Shown here one piece after another: positions 7,604 to 14,102 of a DNA stretch of 14,772 nucleotides (positions are counted from its first letter, which is position 1; every line of letters starts with the position of its first letter). The position numbers were made by a program, and so were the translations under genes. The notes beneath the pieces were generated by a model, which made no database searches, was not told the origin of the DNA, and saw only the letters and a list, made by a program, of their open reading frames with translations. Origin of the DNA: Chromatiales bacterium (lineage in GTDB: Bacteria > Pseudomonadota > Gammaproteobacteria > SZUA-152). The stretch spans positions 1 through 14,772 of the forward strand of contig JALTPW010000052.1 in assembly GCA_026999335.1 (NCBI GenBank). Direction: 5' to 3'.

Positions 7604-8986
7604 ATGCAAACGACCCGCGAAAGCCATCACAAAATCAATCCCGAAACCATCGACACCCTGATCCACGCCCGCTGGGTGATTCCGGTCGAACCTCACAACA
7701 CGGTACTGGAGCATCACGCCGTCGCCATCCACGAAGGGCGCATCGTCGCACTGTTGCCCAGCGTTAAGGCTAGCGAAAAGTATCGGGCCGAAGTCGAACA
7801 CCGGCTCGATACCCACGCCGTGATTCCCGGTCTGGTCAACGCCCACACCCACGCCGCCATGTCGCTGTTTCGTGGTCTCGCGGATGACCTGCCTCTAATG
7901 GACTGGCTGCAGAATCACATCTGGCCTGCCGAAGGAAAATGGATCAGTCCGGAATTTGTCGCCGACGGCACGCGGCTGGCCATCGCCGAAATGCTGCGTG
8001 GCGGCACCACCTGTTTCAACGACATGTATTTTTTTCCCGACGAAACCGCGCGCGTGGCTGACAACGCCGGCATGCGCGCCATGGTCGGCCTGATCCTCAT
8101 CGATTTTCCCACCGTGTGGGCGACCAATGCCGACGACTATCTGCACAAGGGCATCGAGGTACACGACCACTACCGTCACCACCCGCTGATCCACACCGCC
8201 TTTGCACCCCATGCGCCCTACACCGTTTCCGACCAGCCCCTGCAACGCATGGTCACCTTCGCCGAAGAAATGGATCTGCCCATTCACATGCACATACATG
8301 AAACCGCCCACGAGGTCGACGAGGCCAGTGCCCGGAGCGGCCTGCGTCCCCTGGCGCACCTGACCCAACTGGGCGTGGTGTCGCCGCGCCTGGCCGCCGT
8401 GCACATGACCCAGCTCAGCGATGGCGAGATCGCCCAGCTCGCCAGCAACGGCGCCAGCGTCGTGCATTGCCCGGAATCCAACCTCAAGCTGGCCAGCGGC
8501 TTCTGCCCGGTGCAGAAACTACTCGATGCCGGCATCAACATGGCGCTGGGTACCGACGGCGCCGCCAGCAACAACGACCTCGACATGTTCAGTGAAATGC
8601 GCAGCGCCGCCCTGCTCGCCAAGGCCGTAGCTGCTGACGCCAGCGCCCTCAACGCCACAAAAACCCTGCACATGGCCACCCTTGGCGGCGCACGTGCACT
8701 AGGCCTCGACGACACCATCGGCTCCCTCACACCCGGCAAGGCCGCCGATATCACCGCCGTCGATCTCGGTGCACTGGAGACACAGCCCGTCTACCACCCC
8801 ATCTCACAACTGGTCTACGCCGCCGGGCGTGAACAGGTCAGCGACGTGTGGGTGGCCGGCCAGCATTTGCTCAAGGCGCGCGAACTCACCACCCTCGATC
8901 AGGCATCGATTATTGAAAAAACCCATACCTGGGCAGAGAAGATTCAGGCCGCTGACGAACATCCGGATAGTGGAAAAATAGCATGA
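7604..8986 (+). CDS. mtaD: TRZ/ATZ-family amidohydrolase, probable 5'-methylthioadenosine/S-adenosylhomocysteine deaminase
   Basis: A 460-residue amidohydrolase of usual family length. The metal site is complete: His81 and His83 (NAHTHAAM), His230 with Glu233 (HMHIHETAHE), His267 (AVHMTQL) and Asp318 (LGTDGAASNN). The TRZ/ATZ family hydrolyses amino groups from purine-like rings; this branch is usually annotated as deaminating methylthioadenosine or S-adenosylhomocysteine to the inosine analogue, a step in methylthio and methyl-cycle salvage. The protein should be cytosolic and bind one zinc or iron. The ATG at 7604 lacks a clear Shine-Dalgarno sequence, and no better in-frame start lies nearby. 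It begins 63 bases after the signalling cluster, in the same direction, but is functionally unrelated. The family call is firm; the precise substrate is inferred from similarity and other purine substrates are possible. Confidence 0.9.
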   Translation: MQTTRESHHKINPETIDTLIHARWVIPVEPHNTVLEHHAVAIHEGRIVALLPSVKASEKYRAEVEHRLDTHAVIPGLVNAHTHAAMSLFRGLADDLPLMDWLQNHIWPAEGKWISPEFVADGTRLAIAEMLRGGTTCFNDMYFFPDETARVADNAGMRAMVGLILIDFPTVWATNADDYLHKGIEVHDHYRHHPLIHTAFAPHAPYTVSDQPLQRMVTFAEEMDLPIHMHIHETAHEVDEASARSGLRPLAHLTQLGVVSPRLAAVHMTQLSDGEIAQLASNGASVVHCPESNLKLASGFCPVQKLLDAGINMALGTDGAASNNDLDMFSEMRSAALLAKAVAADASALNATKTLHMATLGGARALGLDDTIGSLTPGKAADITAVDLGALETQPVYHPISQLVYAAGREQVSDVWVAGQHLLKARELTTLDQASIIEKTHTWAEKIQAADEHPDSGKIA

Positions 8987-9380
8987 GTGAATGCATCAAA
9001 GTCCATATCTTCCCGCAGCGGCATCGTGCGCACAGCGCACGCTACGGGTAGGTGTAGTATGCGCCGTGCGCACAAAACGGATAGAGCCCGGATTGGACAA
9101 AGCCACCACGTTGCCCTACGGCCATGTAGTCGGGCTATCGCCCCTTTAATCCAACCGACATCGAGCAAAGCCACCTAAGTCCAGCACAATCCAGGCAAAC
9201 GTTCAGGCGCAAGGCCAAGGAGGAAATACATACCAATCGTGCGGGATATGCGTCTTTTGATACAGCCGACACCGATTTGTGGCATTATGCGCGCCTCGTT
9301 TTACCTCTCCCAGCCCGCCACCCATTGGCACGGCTCCCCGGGTATCCTCAATCAACACGCTCCAAATCGGTATCAATACA
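8987..9380. other. Gene-free stretch between the deaminase and ABC-F genes
   Basis: These 394 bases contain no convincing gene. They hold one copy of the 48-base dispersed palindrome (9026-9073), a sequence CCAAGGAGGAAAT (Shine-Dalgarno-like core at 9217-9223) with no gene at the right distance, and a weak promoter-like TTGATA at about 9258 before CATTATG. Short open frames crossing the region look random in composition. Confidence 0.6.
9026..9073 (-). repeat. Dispersed palindromic repeat, copy A
   Basis: Arms GTGCGCACAGCGCACGCTAC (9026-9045) and GTAGTATGCGCCGTGCGCAC (9054-9073) pair imperfectly around an 8-base loop. Read on the minus strand it aligns base for base with copy C at 12659 and, with more changes, with copy B at 11156. 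Confidence 0.8.
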
Positions 9381-10964
9381 GTGCTAGCAACCGCAAACAT
9401 CACCCTACAATTCGGCGCCAAGCCGCTCTTTGAAGACGTCTCCATCAAATTCGGCGACGGCAATCGTTACGGCCTCATCGGCGCCAATGGTTGTGGTAAG
9501 TCCACCTTCATGAAGATCCTCGGCGGCGACCTGGAACCCACCGCCGGCAACGTTTCGAAAGATCCCAACCAGCGTATCGGCAAGCTGCGCCAGGATCAGT
9601 TCGCCTACGAGAAATTCAGCGTGGTCGACACGGTGATCATGGGCCACGAAGAATTGTGGAAAATCAAGGCCGAGCGCGATGCCATCTACGCCAATCCGGA
9701 CATGACCGAGGAAGACGGCATCCGCGCCGGCGAGCTGGAGGCCGAGTTTGCCGAGATGGACGGCTACACCGCCGAAACCCGTGCCGGCGAACTACTGGCC
9801 GGCGCGGGTATCCCCGTCGAACAGCATTACGGATCGATGAGCGAAGTGGCGCCCGGCTGGAAGCTGCGCGTACTGCTGGCGCAGGTGCTGTTTTCCGACC
9901 CCGACATCATGCTGCTGGACGAGCCCACCAACAACCTCGACATCAACACCATCGGCTGGCTGGAAAACGTGCTCAACGAGCGCAACTGCACCATGATCAT
10001 TGTCTCCCATGACCGCCATTTTCTGAACAGTGTCTGCACTCACATGGCGGATCTGGATTATGGGGAAATACGCCTGTACCCCGGCTCCTATGATGAATAC
10101 ATGACCGCGGCAACCCAGGCCAGCGAACGCCTGCTATCGGATAACGCGAAGAAAAAAGCACAGATAGCCGAACTCAAGGCCTTCGTCAGCCGTTTTTCGG
10201 CCAATGCCTCGAAATCAAAACAGGCCACCTCCCGCGCCCGGCAGATTGACAAGATCAAGCTGGCGGAAGTGAAACCCTCCAGCCGCCAGAGTCCGTTCAT
10301 CCGCTTTGAACAAGACAGGAAACTGCATCGTCTGGCGCTGGAAGTCGAGGATCTGGGCAAGCATTTCGATGAACCGCTGTTCACCGATCTCAAGCTGATG
10401 GTGGAAGTCGGCGAACGTATCGCCATCATCGGCCCCAATGGGGTTGGCAAATCCACCCTGATGAAGTGCCTGGTGGGTGATTTGCAAGCGGATACCGGTA
10501 TTGTGAAGTGGTCCGAGAATGCGGAAATCGGCTACTATGCACAGGATCACGCCGCCGATTTCGAAGAAAAAATGTCTTTGTACGACTGGATGGATCAGTG
10601 GGGCAAGGAAAGTGATGATGAACAGATCATTCGCGGCACCCTCGGCCGCCTGCTGTTTTCCCAGGACGACATCAACAAGACCGTCGACATCATCTCAGGG
10701 GGCGAACAGGGCCGCATGCTGTTCGGCAAACTGATGCTGCAACGGCCTAACATCATGTTGTTGGACGAACCCACCAACCATCTGGACATGGAATCCATCG
10801 AGGCGCTCAATCTGGCTCTGGAGAATTACCCCGGCACGCTGATCTTCGTCAGCCACGACCGTGAGTTCGTCTCCTCACTGGCGACACGCATCATCGAGCT
10901 GACGCCAACGGGCATCATCGATATCCACGGCGGCTACGAGGAGTATCTTCGCAGCCGGGGTTGA
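9381..10964 (+). CDS. ybiT: ABC-F family ATPase, YbiT-like translation factor
   Basis: A 527-residue protein with two ATP-binding cassettes and no membrane segment, matching YbiT of Escherichia coli along its whole length. Cassette 1 has Walker A at 34-41 (GANGCGKS), the unusual signature SEVAPGWK at 154-161 typical of this subfamily, and Walker B with LDEPTNNLD at 179-187. A charged linker (about 240-320) corresponds to the tRNA-facing interdomain arm. Cassette 2 has Walker A at 351-358 (GPNGVGKS), signature SGGEQG at 439-444 and LDEPTNHLD at 461-469. ABC-F proteins bind the ribosomal exit site and modulate translation. The start is taken as GTG 9381 because alignment with YbiT begins there; there is only a poor ribosome binding site. 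An ATG at 9279 would add 34 residues unlike the family. Confidence 0.95.
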   Translation: MLATANITLQFGAKPLFEDVSIKFGDGNRYGLIGANGCGKSTFMKILGGDLEPTAGNVSKDPNQRIGKLRQDQFAYEKFSVVDTVIMGHEELWKIKAERDAIYANPDMTEEDGIRAGELEAEFAEMDGYTAETRAGELLAGAGIPVEQHYGSMSEVAPGWKLRVLLAQVLFSDPDIMLLDEPTNNLDINTIGWLENVLNERNCTMIIVSHDRHFLNSVCTHMADLDYGEIRLYPGSYDEYMTAATQASERLLSDNAKKKAQIAELKAFVSRFSANASKSKQATSRARQIDKIKLAEVKPSSRQSPFIRFEQDRKLHRLALEVEDLGKHFDEPLFTDLKLMVEVGERIAIIGPNGVGKSTLMKCLVGDLQADTGIVKWSENAEIGYYAQDHAADFEEKMSLYDWMDQWGKESDDEQIIRGTLGRLLFSQDDINKTVDIISGGEQGRMLFGKLMLQRPNIMLLDEPTNHLDMESIEALNLALENYPGTLIFVSHDREFVSSLATRIIELTPTGIIDIHGGYEEYLRSRG

Positions 10965-11007
10965 TCAGGTAGGGTGGCAGGCCTTATGTAGCCACGCGGA
11001 GCAGCGT

Positions 11008-11051
11008 GTAAAGTTCGCTTCGTGGGGCACGGCCCACCGAGCAAGCTTTAC
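11008..11051. repeat. 44-base imperfect palindrome
   Basis: The arms starting GTAAAGTTCGCT and ending AGCAAGCTTTAC match at 15 of 19 positions when folded, around a GCACGG centre. It lies just downstream of the ABC-F gene and is unlike the 48-base dispersed palindrome. Confidence 0.65.
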
Positions 11052-11155
11052 GGTGACTCTTCGGCATCCAGTACGGCTGGGCTGGCATTCATGAAACACA
11101 ATGATTCCGCTCGCTACAGGCATTATGAAATTCAGCGGGAAATTGCCTACCCCTT

Positions 11156-11203
11156 GTGCGCACAGCGCACACGATGCTTTCCCGTAGCCTGCGCTATTGT
11201 CGG
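11156..11203 (+). repeat. Dispersed palindromic repeat, copy B (diverged)
   Basis: Begins GTGCGCACAGCGCAC and contains CCCGTAGCCTGCGCT, in the same order and spacing as copies A and C, but its right arm has drifted so the fold is weaker. Confidence 0.65.
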
Positions 11204-11230
11204 AGCAGTTTTTGCCACAGGGCATAGGGA

Positions 11231-11833
11231 TCAAAATCCGTCTTGTATGACGACTTCTCCCCTATCAAGCTGGCCCGGCCTTGGCCAGGCCGCTTTCGTG
11301 CCCTTGCCAATGGCGACAAACATGGAAATCACATGATCATCCGGAAGCCGGATCAGTTGGGCGACTTTGTCAAAATCGAATCCATCCATCGGGCAGGAAT
11401 CATAGCCCATATCCTTGGCGGCCAGCATCAAGGTTTGAGCGGCGATACCGCATGACCTGAATGCCTCATCCCTTTGCACTTCGTCCTTGCCTCTATAGTA
11501 ACTATCGATTGCGGGAAGCATAAAATCCTGAACTTCCTGCGGCGCTTTATGCCAATATCTGACAGGATCTTTCTCCCACGATTTCAAGTCCGCGCAAACA
11601 ACGATGAATAAAGAACAGTCGGTTACCTGCGACTGCCCCCAGGCGGCTTCTCTGATTTGCTGGCGCAGCGCCATATCCTTCACCACTACAAATCGCCAAT
11701 TCTGGATATTGAAGGCCGTGGGTGACAACATGGCCAGAGACAGCAACTCTTTTTCTTCGCCCTCCTCCATCACATGTTCCGGATCGAATTCTTTGATGGC
11801 TCGACGATTGATGATGGCCTCTCTTGTGTTCAT
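11231..11833 (-). CDS. Nitroreductase-family flavoprotein
   Basis: A 200-residue FMN-dependent oxidoreductase of the nitroreductase family. The N-terminal NRRA (9-12) and NIQNWRF (42-48) fit the family's FMN phosphate and ring contacts; CPMDGF at 147-152 and GKGTKAAWPRP at 176-186 match the C-terminal FMN region. Such enzymes use NAD(P)H to reduce nitroaromatics, quinones or similar electrophiles; the natural substrate cannot be read from the sequence. The start at ATG 11833 is set by AGGAG about 7 bases upstream. An upstream open extension translates a MITE-like repeat (LDSRLRGND) and is not coding. It is divergent from an HxlR-family regulator, a common pairing in which the regulator senses the electrophile and controls the reductase. 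The family is firm, the subfamily unsure. Confidence 0.9.
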   Translation of the reverse strand: MNTREAIINRRAIKEFDPEHVMEEGEEKELLSLAMLSPTAFNIQNWRFVVVKDMALRQQIREAAWGQSQVTDCSLFIVVCADLKSWEKDPVRYWHKAPQEVQDFMLPAIDSYYRGKDEVQRDEAFRSCGIAAQTLMLAAKDMGYDSCPMDGFDFDKVAQLIRLPDDHVISMFVAIGKGTKAAWPRPGQLDRGEVVIQDGF

Positions 11834-11937
11834 AACAATCTCCTGCGTGGATACAAAGGAAAAGCCTGATACTATGCGATGCATGCAAATCATGTAAGAA
11901 CGCACATTTTTGTACCATAGGCACAGAATGTATACCG

Positions 11938-11954
11938 TTTGAGCAAGGCTCAAA
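11938..11954. repeat. Short perfect hairpin TTTGAGC-AAG-GCTCAAA
   Basis: A 7-base stem with a 3-base loop upstream of the nitroreductase gene. It could be an operator or part of old repeat debris; there is no T run for termination. Confidence 0.5.
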
Positions 11955-11990
11955 TAAACAACCCCGCAGCAAGCTATCTCGCTGCGCTCG

Positions 11991-12009
11991 GCTTTCGCCC
12001 TGCGAAAGC
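11991..12009. repeat. Perfect hairpin GCTTTCGC-CCT-GCGAAAGC
   Basis: An 8-base stem with a 3-base loop, nested in an outer CCCCGC (11962-11967) / GCGGGG (12008-12013) pairing. The sequence between them (CTCGCTGCGCTCGGCTTTCGC) is typical of gammaproteobacterial intergenic hairpin repeats. Confidence 0.6.
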
Positions 12010-12054
12010 GGGGTATTGAAGGGTGTTGACCGAGTCTTGAGAGACTTGGAAGAC

Positions 12055-12184
12055 CGTCATTCCCGCGCAGGCGGGAATCCAGAGTGTAGGAAACTTCAAG
12101 CGCTCTGGATGAGTCGCTCCGGCAAAAAACCGTATCCCGGAGTGGCAATCTCTGGATTCCGGCTAAAAACAGGCCGGAATGACG
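12055..12184. mobile_element. MITE-like element with inverted ends
   Basis: The left end reads CGTCATTCCCGCGCAGGCGG then GAATCCAGAG; the right end read backwards gives CGTCATTCCGGCCTG then, after a short gap, CCGGAATCCAGAG. The element is 130 bases, has terminal inverted repeats each containing its own small hairpin, and codes for nothing. The CGTCATTCCCGC...GCGGGAATCCAG motif is a widespread bacterial intergenic repeat. It lies upstream of the HxlR-family gene. Confidence 0.75.
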
Positions 12185-12195
12185 ATAATCGCAGC

Positions 12196-12238
12196 ACCAA
12201 AAGTAGGCGCTTTTCTTACAGAACCTACTTTTGGTAGG
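12196..12238. promoter_or_regulatory. Probable HxlR-family operator (two inverted sites)
   Basis: ACCAAAAGTAGG (12196-12207) is repeated exactly in reverse as CCTACTTTTGGT (12224-12235) with 16 bases between. The right site is itself a dyad, CCTAC-TTTTG-GTAGG (12224-12238), reminiscent of the TACT...AGTA sites bound by YodB-type HxlR regulators. It lies 37-79 bases before the regulator's ATG, fitting autoregulation. Confidence 0.6.
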
Positions 12239-12274
12239 CGAGCTGCAGGGGATTTCGCCCCAGAGAGATTAACA

Positions 12275-12625
12275 ATGAAAACGACAAGACCAAAATGCCA
12301 CTTCAGATGCCCCGTCGAGGCGGCCCTGGAAATATTGGGCGGCAAATGGAAAGGGCTGATCCTTTTTCATTTGCGCTCAGAAACCCGCCGCTTTAATGAA
12401 TTAAGGCGTCTTATTCCGGACATCAGTCAGAGAATGCTAACCAAACAGCTGAGGGAACTGGAGGCCGACGAAATTGTGCACAGAAAAATTTTTCAGGAAA
12501 TACCGCCGAAAGTGGAATACTCTCTGACCAATTTCGGCATAACCCTGACCCCCGTTCTTAAGGCACTCCACGAATGGGGGATTGAATACATTAACAAAAT
12601 AGCTGAAATCCGCAGCAAAGCCTAA
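12275..12625 (+). CDS. HxlR-family transcriptional regulator
   Basis: A 116-residue winged-helix protein of the HxlR/YodB family. The N-terminal block CPVEAALEILGGKWK (12-26) is the family hallmark, and the helix-turn-helix and wing follow (RRFNELRR... ISQRMLTKQLRELE). Cys12 is at the position used as a thiol sensor in redox-sensing members, and there is a further Cys8. The start at ATG 12275 is chosen because family alignment begins there; AGAGAG lies about 8 bases upstream and the longer open frame runs through the operator. It is divergent from a nitroreductase gene, a typical target of such electrophile or quinone-sensing repressors. A matching inverted repeat precedes it. DNA binding is secure by family; the inducer is inference. 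Confidence 0.92.
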   Translation: MKTTRPKCHFRCPVEAALEILGGKWKGLILFHLRSETRRFNELRRLIPDISQRMLTKQLRELEADEIVHRKIFQEIPPKVEYSLTNFGITLTPVLKALHEWGIEYINKIAEIRSKA

Positions 12626-12658
12626 CTTCGAAAATCACTCCAGCCAATCCATGTAAAT

Positions 12659-12706
12659 GTGCGCACGACGCACACTACTCCTGCCCGTAGCGTACGCCAT
12701 GCACAC
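12659..12706 (+). repeat. Dispersed palindromic repeat, copy C
   Basis: Runs from GTGCGCACGACGCACACTAC to GTAGCGTACGCCATGCACAC with CCCGTAG at the centre; matches the reverse complement of copy A in length and at most positions. It sits between the convergent HxlR-family and fur genes. Confidence 0.78.
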
Positions 12707-12761
12707 GATATAAAACACCGGAGATCACAGGGACTCGACGTCCAACGTGGTAACAGTCACA

Positions 12762-13184
12762 TCAGGTACTTTCCGTTTTCTGGCAGCCCGCACAGATGCC
12801 GTAGATGTAGAGACAATGGTCAGTCATGGTATAGCCAGCTTTGTCGGCGATATCCCGCTGGCGTTCCTCGATGACGTCGTCGACGAATTCTTCAACCCTG
12901 CCGCATTTGACACACAGGATGTGATCGTGGTGTTCACCCTGATCAAGCTCGAACACCGACTGCCCACCCTCGAAGTGATGGCGTTCCACCAGCCCGGCGC
13001 CCTCAAACTGGGTCAGCACACGATAAACCGTTGCCAGACCCACGTCTTCACCAGCCTCCATCAGATGCCGATAGACGTCTTCCGCCGTGAGATGCTGGCC
13101 GGCTTTTGACTCCAGCACTTCCAGTATCTTCTTCCGCGGCAAGGTCGCCTTCAGCCCTGCGGCTCTGAGATCTTTGCTCGTCAC
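12762..13184 (-). CDS. fur: Ferric uptake regulator Fur
   Basis: A 140-residue Fur protein, near the usual family length. The N-terminal winged helix (about 5-80) includes AEDVYRHL and GLATVYRVLTQFE. The metal-binding half has His85-His86-Asp87-His88, Cys91-Cys94 (CVKC) and Cys131-Cys134 (CAGC), the two pairs used for structural zinc. With iron bound it represses iron uptake genes. The start is a GTG at 13184 with AGGAG 8 bases upstream; the reading frame is open further up but that part is unlike Fur and contains a palindrome. It is divergent from bamE, the common gammaproteobacterial arrangement, which separates Fur from its close relatives Zur and PerR. Confidence 0.95.
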   Translation of the reverse strand: MTSKDLRAAGLKATLPRKKILEVLESKAGQHLTAEDVYRHLMEAGEDVGLATVYRVLTQFEGAGLVERHHFEGGQSVFELDQGEHHDHILCVKCGRVEEFVDDVIEERQRDIADKAGYTMTDHCLYIYGICAGCQKTEST

Positions 13185-13192
13185 CTGCTCTT

Positions 13193-13197
13193 CTCCT
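13193..13197 (-). promoter_or_regulatory. Ribosome binding site fixing the GTG start of fur
   Basis: AGGAG on the minus strand, 8 bases before GTG 13184; no ATG in frame gives a family-like N-terminus, so this site decides the start. Confidence 0.75.
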
Positions 13198-13203
13198 GTC
13201 TTT

Positions 13204-13239
13204 GATACTCTTTCAAGGTAACCCCTTGAAAAGAGTATC
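13204..13239. promoter_or_regulatory. Long inverted repeat between fur and bamE
   Basis: GATACTCTTTCAAGG (13204-13218) is mirrored by CCTTGAAAAGAGTATC (13224-13239), a 15-base arm with a single extra A, around a 5-base spacer. It lies 20-55 bases upstream of fur and about 60 bases before bamE. There is no T run, so an operator or a leader hairpin is likelier than a terminator. It does not resemble the GATAATGATAATCATTATC Fur box. Confidence 0.65.
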
Positions 13240-13297
13240 CAGTACCAACACAGCGCCGAATCAGGTAAGATCCGGCGCCTGTCCGGTTTCTTTTTCA

Positions 13298-13669
13298 ATG
13301 GGTAATATGCGCCGATTCATCCTTCTTCCCGTGATCCTTTCAAGCCTTTTGCTGGCAGCCTGCTCGGTGCACAAAATCGATATCCAACAGGGTAATGTTA
13401 TCACCCGGGAGATGGTGGAAACACTGACGCCGGGAATGGATAAGCGCCGCGTGCAACTGGCCATCGGCTCACCGATGATTCAGGATCCGTTCCATCCCAA
13501 TCGCTGGGATTATGTCTATTCGTTCAAGGCCGGTATGCGCGACGAGGAACAGTCGGCGCACATTATCCTTTATTTTGACGGCGATACCTTGCAGAAAGTC
13601 GATGTGGTCAAGGCGCCACCCAGCGAGAAAGACGTGCTGAAACCGACTCTGCGTGGGCAGGGGGGCTAG
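13298..13669 (+). CDS. bamE: Outer membrane assembly lipoprotein BamE
   Basis: A 123-residue lipoprotein precursor. A short positive N-terminus (MGNMRRF) and hydrophobic stretch end in the lipobox LLAAC with Cys22 as the lipidated residue. The mature part has the BamE pattern: IQQGNVITREMVETLTPGM, then QLAIGSPMIQDPFHPNRWDY and a YSFKAG...LYFDGD strand region. BamE is the small lipoprotein of the BAM complex that folds and inserts outer membrane proteins; it acts on the periplasmic face of the outer membrane. ATG 13298 or ATG 13307 could be the start; neither has a strong Shine-Dalgarno sequence, and both give a working signal peptide. It is divergent from fur and its stop codon overlaps that of rnfH. 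Confidence 0.95.
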   Translation: MGNMRRFILLPVILSSLLLAACSVHKIDIQQGNVITREMVETLTPGMDKRRVQLAIGSPMIQDPFHPNRWDYVYSFKAGMRDEEQSAHIILYFDGDTLQKVDVVKAPPSEKDVLKPTLRGQGG

Positions 13670-14085
13670 CCCTTTTCCACCTCCTCGCCGCCCCCCGTCT
13701 CCGCCCCTTCCCCACCGCCCTTCTTCATTTTCTTGCCCTGCGCCGCACGCTCCTTGCGCACCTTTTTCGGATCGGCGATCAGCTTGCGATAGATCTCTAC
13801 CCGGTCATGCTCACGCAGCACCGCGTTACGCTTGCTGAGCTTGCTAAAAATCCCCACCTTGTCGACATCGAGATCAATCCCGGGAAATTGCTCGACGATA
13901 CCGGAGAGCGCCACGGCCTGCTCCAGGGTGGTGCCGGGCTCGACCTCCAGAGGAATGATCACCTGCCTGTCAGGCAGCGCATAGGCGACTTCGACGTGAA
14001 TCTTCTTCGGCGCTGCGGGTTCAGACTCCATCGCTCCGTCTTGCCTGGATGTATCCATCACGGACTCGTCTACTACGCTACTCAT
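13666..14085 (-). CDS. rnfH: RnfH family ubiquitin-fold protein
   Basis: A 139-residue protein with a beta-grasp RnfH domain at about 28-112 (KIHVEVAYALPDRQ, LEQAVALSGI, FSKLSKRNAVLREHDRVEIYRKL, ADPKKVRKERA). The N-terminal 27 residues and a Gly/Glu/Lys-rich tail (about 118-139) lie outside the domain and are low complexity. RnfH is found beside ratA in many gammaproteobacteria; its exact role is unsettled. The start at ATG 14085 is set by AGGAGGG 5 bases upstream. It follows ratA by 17 bases and is probably cotranscribed with it. Its stop codon shares a CTAG with that of bamE on the other strand. Confidence 0.92.
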   Translation of the reverse strand: MSSVVDESVMDTSRQDGAMESEPAAPKKIHVEVAYALPDRQVIIPLEVEPGTTLEQAVALSGIVEQFPGIDLDVDKVGIFSKLSKRNAVLREHDRVEIYRKLIADPKKVRKERAAQGKKMKKGGGEGAETGGGEEVEKG

Positions 14086-14090
14086 AATCA

Positions 14091-14097
14091 CCCTCCT
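14091..14097 (-). promoter_or_regulatory. Strong ribosome binding site of rnfH
   Basis: AGGAGGG on the minus strand, 5 bases before ATG 14085, in the short gap after the ratA stop. It rules out a longer open frame beginning inside ratA. Confidence 0.85.
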
Positions 14098-14102
14098 GCG
14101 GT

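Larger units (their letters stand above)
10965..11230. other. Intergenic region between ABC-F and nitroreductase genes with palindromes
   Basis: The 266 bases between these convergent genes hold no gene. They contain a small stem CACGC/GCGTG (10993-11008), a 44-base imperfect palindrome (11008-11051) and copy B of the dispersed palindrome (11156-11203). No stem followed by a T run, hence no standard terminator, is visible for either gene. Confidence 0.6.
11834..12274. other. Divergent nitroreductase/HxlR intergenic region
   Basis: These 441 bases hold no gene. From left to right: the leader of the nitroreductase gene, a 7-base perfect hairpin (11938-11954), an 8-base perfect hairpin (11991-12009) within a CCCCGC/GCGGGG pair, a MITE-like element (12055-12184) and the inverted repeat that is probably the HxlR operator (12196-12238). 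A weak minus-strand promoter-like pair TTACAT / TAGTAT with 17-base spacing lies at roughly 11865-11895. Confidence 0.65.

Noticed and set aside
11991..12020. Rho-independent terminator at the GCTTTCGC hairpin
   Set aside because: No T run follows on either strand, and no gene ends next to it.
11834..12148. Long N-terminal extension of the nitroreductase
   Set aside because: It reads through the MITE-like element (giving LDSRLRGND, a common repeat artefact) and stacked hairpins; ATG 11833 has a good ribosome binding site.
13185..13298. Fur starting at ATG 13298 on the minus strand
   Set aside because: The extra residues are unlike Fur and come from the intergenic inverted repeat.
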